From assembly GCA_964017155.1 (NCBI GenBank), contig OZ024860.1, positions 53,748,056 through 53,812,055 of the forward strand: a stretch of DNA of 64,000 bases, written 5' to 3'. Shown here piece by piece: positions 63,485 to 64,000 of this stretch. The DNA is from Oasisia sp. SBJ-2009. Its lineage: Eukaryota; Annelida; Polychaeta; Sabellida; Siboglinidae. Positions within the stretch are counted from its first letter, which is position 1. Each line of letters begins with the position of its first letter. The position numbers and the translations under genes were made by a program. The notes beneath the pieces were generated by a model, which saw only the letters and a program-made list of their open reading frames with translations, searched no databases and was not told where the DNA came from.

Positions 63485-64000
63485 CATCTTGCGCGTATTT
63501 ATGTTTTATAAACAGCGCGTCTTGGCAAACGTTTGGGGTCGAAAAGACAGCGCGACTTGTGCCAGTCGCAAGCGCTGCGGTGCATGTTACTGCACTGTGC
63601 ATATGGAATGAGCGATGTACAGTTTGTTTATGCCGACCACGCTGTCTTTTCGACCTCAAAAGTCTGCTAAGACGCGCTGTATATAAAACATAAATATGTG
63701 CAAGATCATTATAATTGATAGAATTAATAAAATCAAGTATCAATTTTGGCAAAGATACAGTTATAATACCAACATTGAGGTGGGCCCGACTTGTACATAA
63801 ATGCCTACACTTGCGGGCGCGTACCTTCACGCGCACTCTCTCATAAAAGCACGTATACTCTCAATTTGTTTTCAGAATTTCACTATTTGGCACTTATGTA
63901 CAAGTCGGACCCACCTCAATGTTGCTATTATATCACTATTTTTGGCCAACATTTGATACTTGATTAAATTAATTCATTCAATTATAATCATCTTGCGCGT
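63485..64000 (-). repeat. C unit and partial B at window edge
   Basis: C1 63,485-63,988 and the last 12 bases of a B unit, mirroring 11,696-12,211. Array and palindrome both continue beyond the edge. Confidence 0.88.

Larger units (their letters stand above)
37248..64000 (-). repeat. Satellite array, reverse orientation
   Basis: The same satellite family as the left part of the window, but every unit now reads on the minus strand. Unit order is the mirror image of the left side: D-rich zone first, then S2-containing zone, then the homogeneous S/B/C zone, which runs past the right edge. The minus-strand unit start appears on the plus strand as ATTCAATTATAATCATCTTG. There is no unique sequence and no mobile element at or after the orientation change. 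Confidence 0.97.
37734..64000 (-). repeat. Right arm of giant palindrome
   Basis: Inverted partner of 11,696-37,247, 26.3 kb long within the window and still continuing at 64,000. It contains one extra 715-bp segment (a 503-bp plus a 212-bp unit, 47,399-48,113) relative to the left arm. Mirrored private variants include the D-for-V codon change in the B unit at 61,043-61,546 (left partner 14,150-14,653) and the CACCTCATTGTTG variant near 57,311 (left partner near 18,383). If symmetry goes on beyond the window, bases 1-11,695 would have partners up to about 75,695. Confidence 0.95.

Noticed and set aside
1..64000. CRISPR array
   Set aside because: Units are 213 and 504 bp and the spacers are themselves repeated, not unique. 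No cas-like gene is present and the context is eukaryotic.
1..64000. rDNA spacer or histone or tRNA gene cluster
   Set aside because: No rRNA-, tRNA- or histone-like sequence occurs in any unit.
1..64000. Telomeric repeat or microsatellite tracts
   Set aside because: No run of TTAGG, TTAGGG or another simple motif beyond a few bases.

Overview
The whole window is satellite DNA. I see no gene, RNA gene, mobile element or unique sequence. It comes from a eukaryotic chromosome, probably a pericentromeric, subtelomeric or other heterochromatic block. Nothing in it identifies the species. CpG dinucleotides are frequent and intact in every repeat (for example GCGCGT, ACGCGC, TCGCGC), which fits a genome with little CpG methylation, such as many invertebrates. 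That is an inference.

Architecture of the repeat. The elementary module is a core of about 160 bp that occurs in two opposite orientations, A and A'. By eye the two align without gaps at about 88% (19 mismatches in 160 columns in the first full unit). Cores are joined by three kinds of spacer: L1 (97 bp, between A and A'), L2 (87 bp, between A' and A) and a short fused spacer (52 bp, between A and A). This gives two kinds of unit: long units of 504 bp (A-L1-A'-L2; subfamilies B, C and D) and short units of 213 bp (A plus fused spacer; subfamilies S and S2). In the outer part, S+B+C form a 1221-bp higher-order repeat (HOR). Between 12,212 and 23,490 (and 4,885-7,831) the HORs are themselves organised as a seven-unit super-HOR S-B-B-C-S-B-C of 2946 bp.

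Layout. 1-23,490 is a homogeneous S/B/C array read forward. 23,491-37,247 is a more diverged zone dominated by D units, with S2 units, a 1224-bp block present three times, and an island of outer-type HOR at 25,857-27,077. At 37,236-37,247 the orientation flips inside one intact core. From there to 64,000 the same series of units runs on the minus strand in mirror order. The window therefore contains a giant imperfect palindrome: left arm 11,696-37,247, spacer 37,248-37,733, right arm 37,734-64,000. It is still continuing at the right edge. Coordinates of matching bases sum to 74,981 near the axis and to 75,696 further out, because the left arm lacks 715 bp present in the right arm. Private variants of individual units recur at mirror positions, so this is one inverted duplication of a long array rather than two independently homogenised arrays. 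I noticed only nine single-base differences between the arms, plus the 715-bp indel.

Dyad symmetry is thus nested at three scales: 18-bp hairpins inside the spacers, inverted 160-bp cores, and arms of more than 25 kb. The open reading frames that recur throughout are by-products of the repeat and are not annotated as genes.
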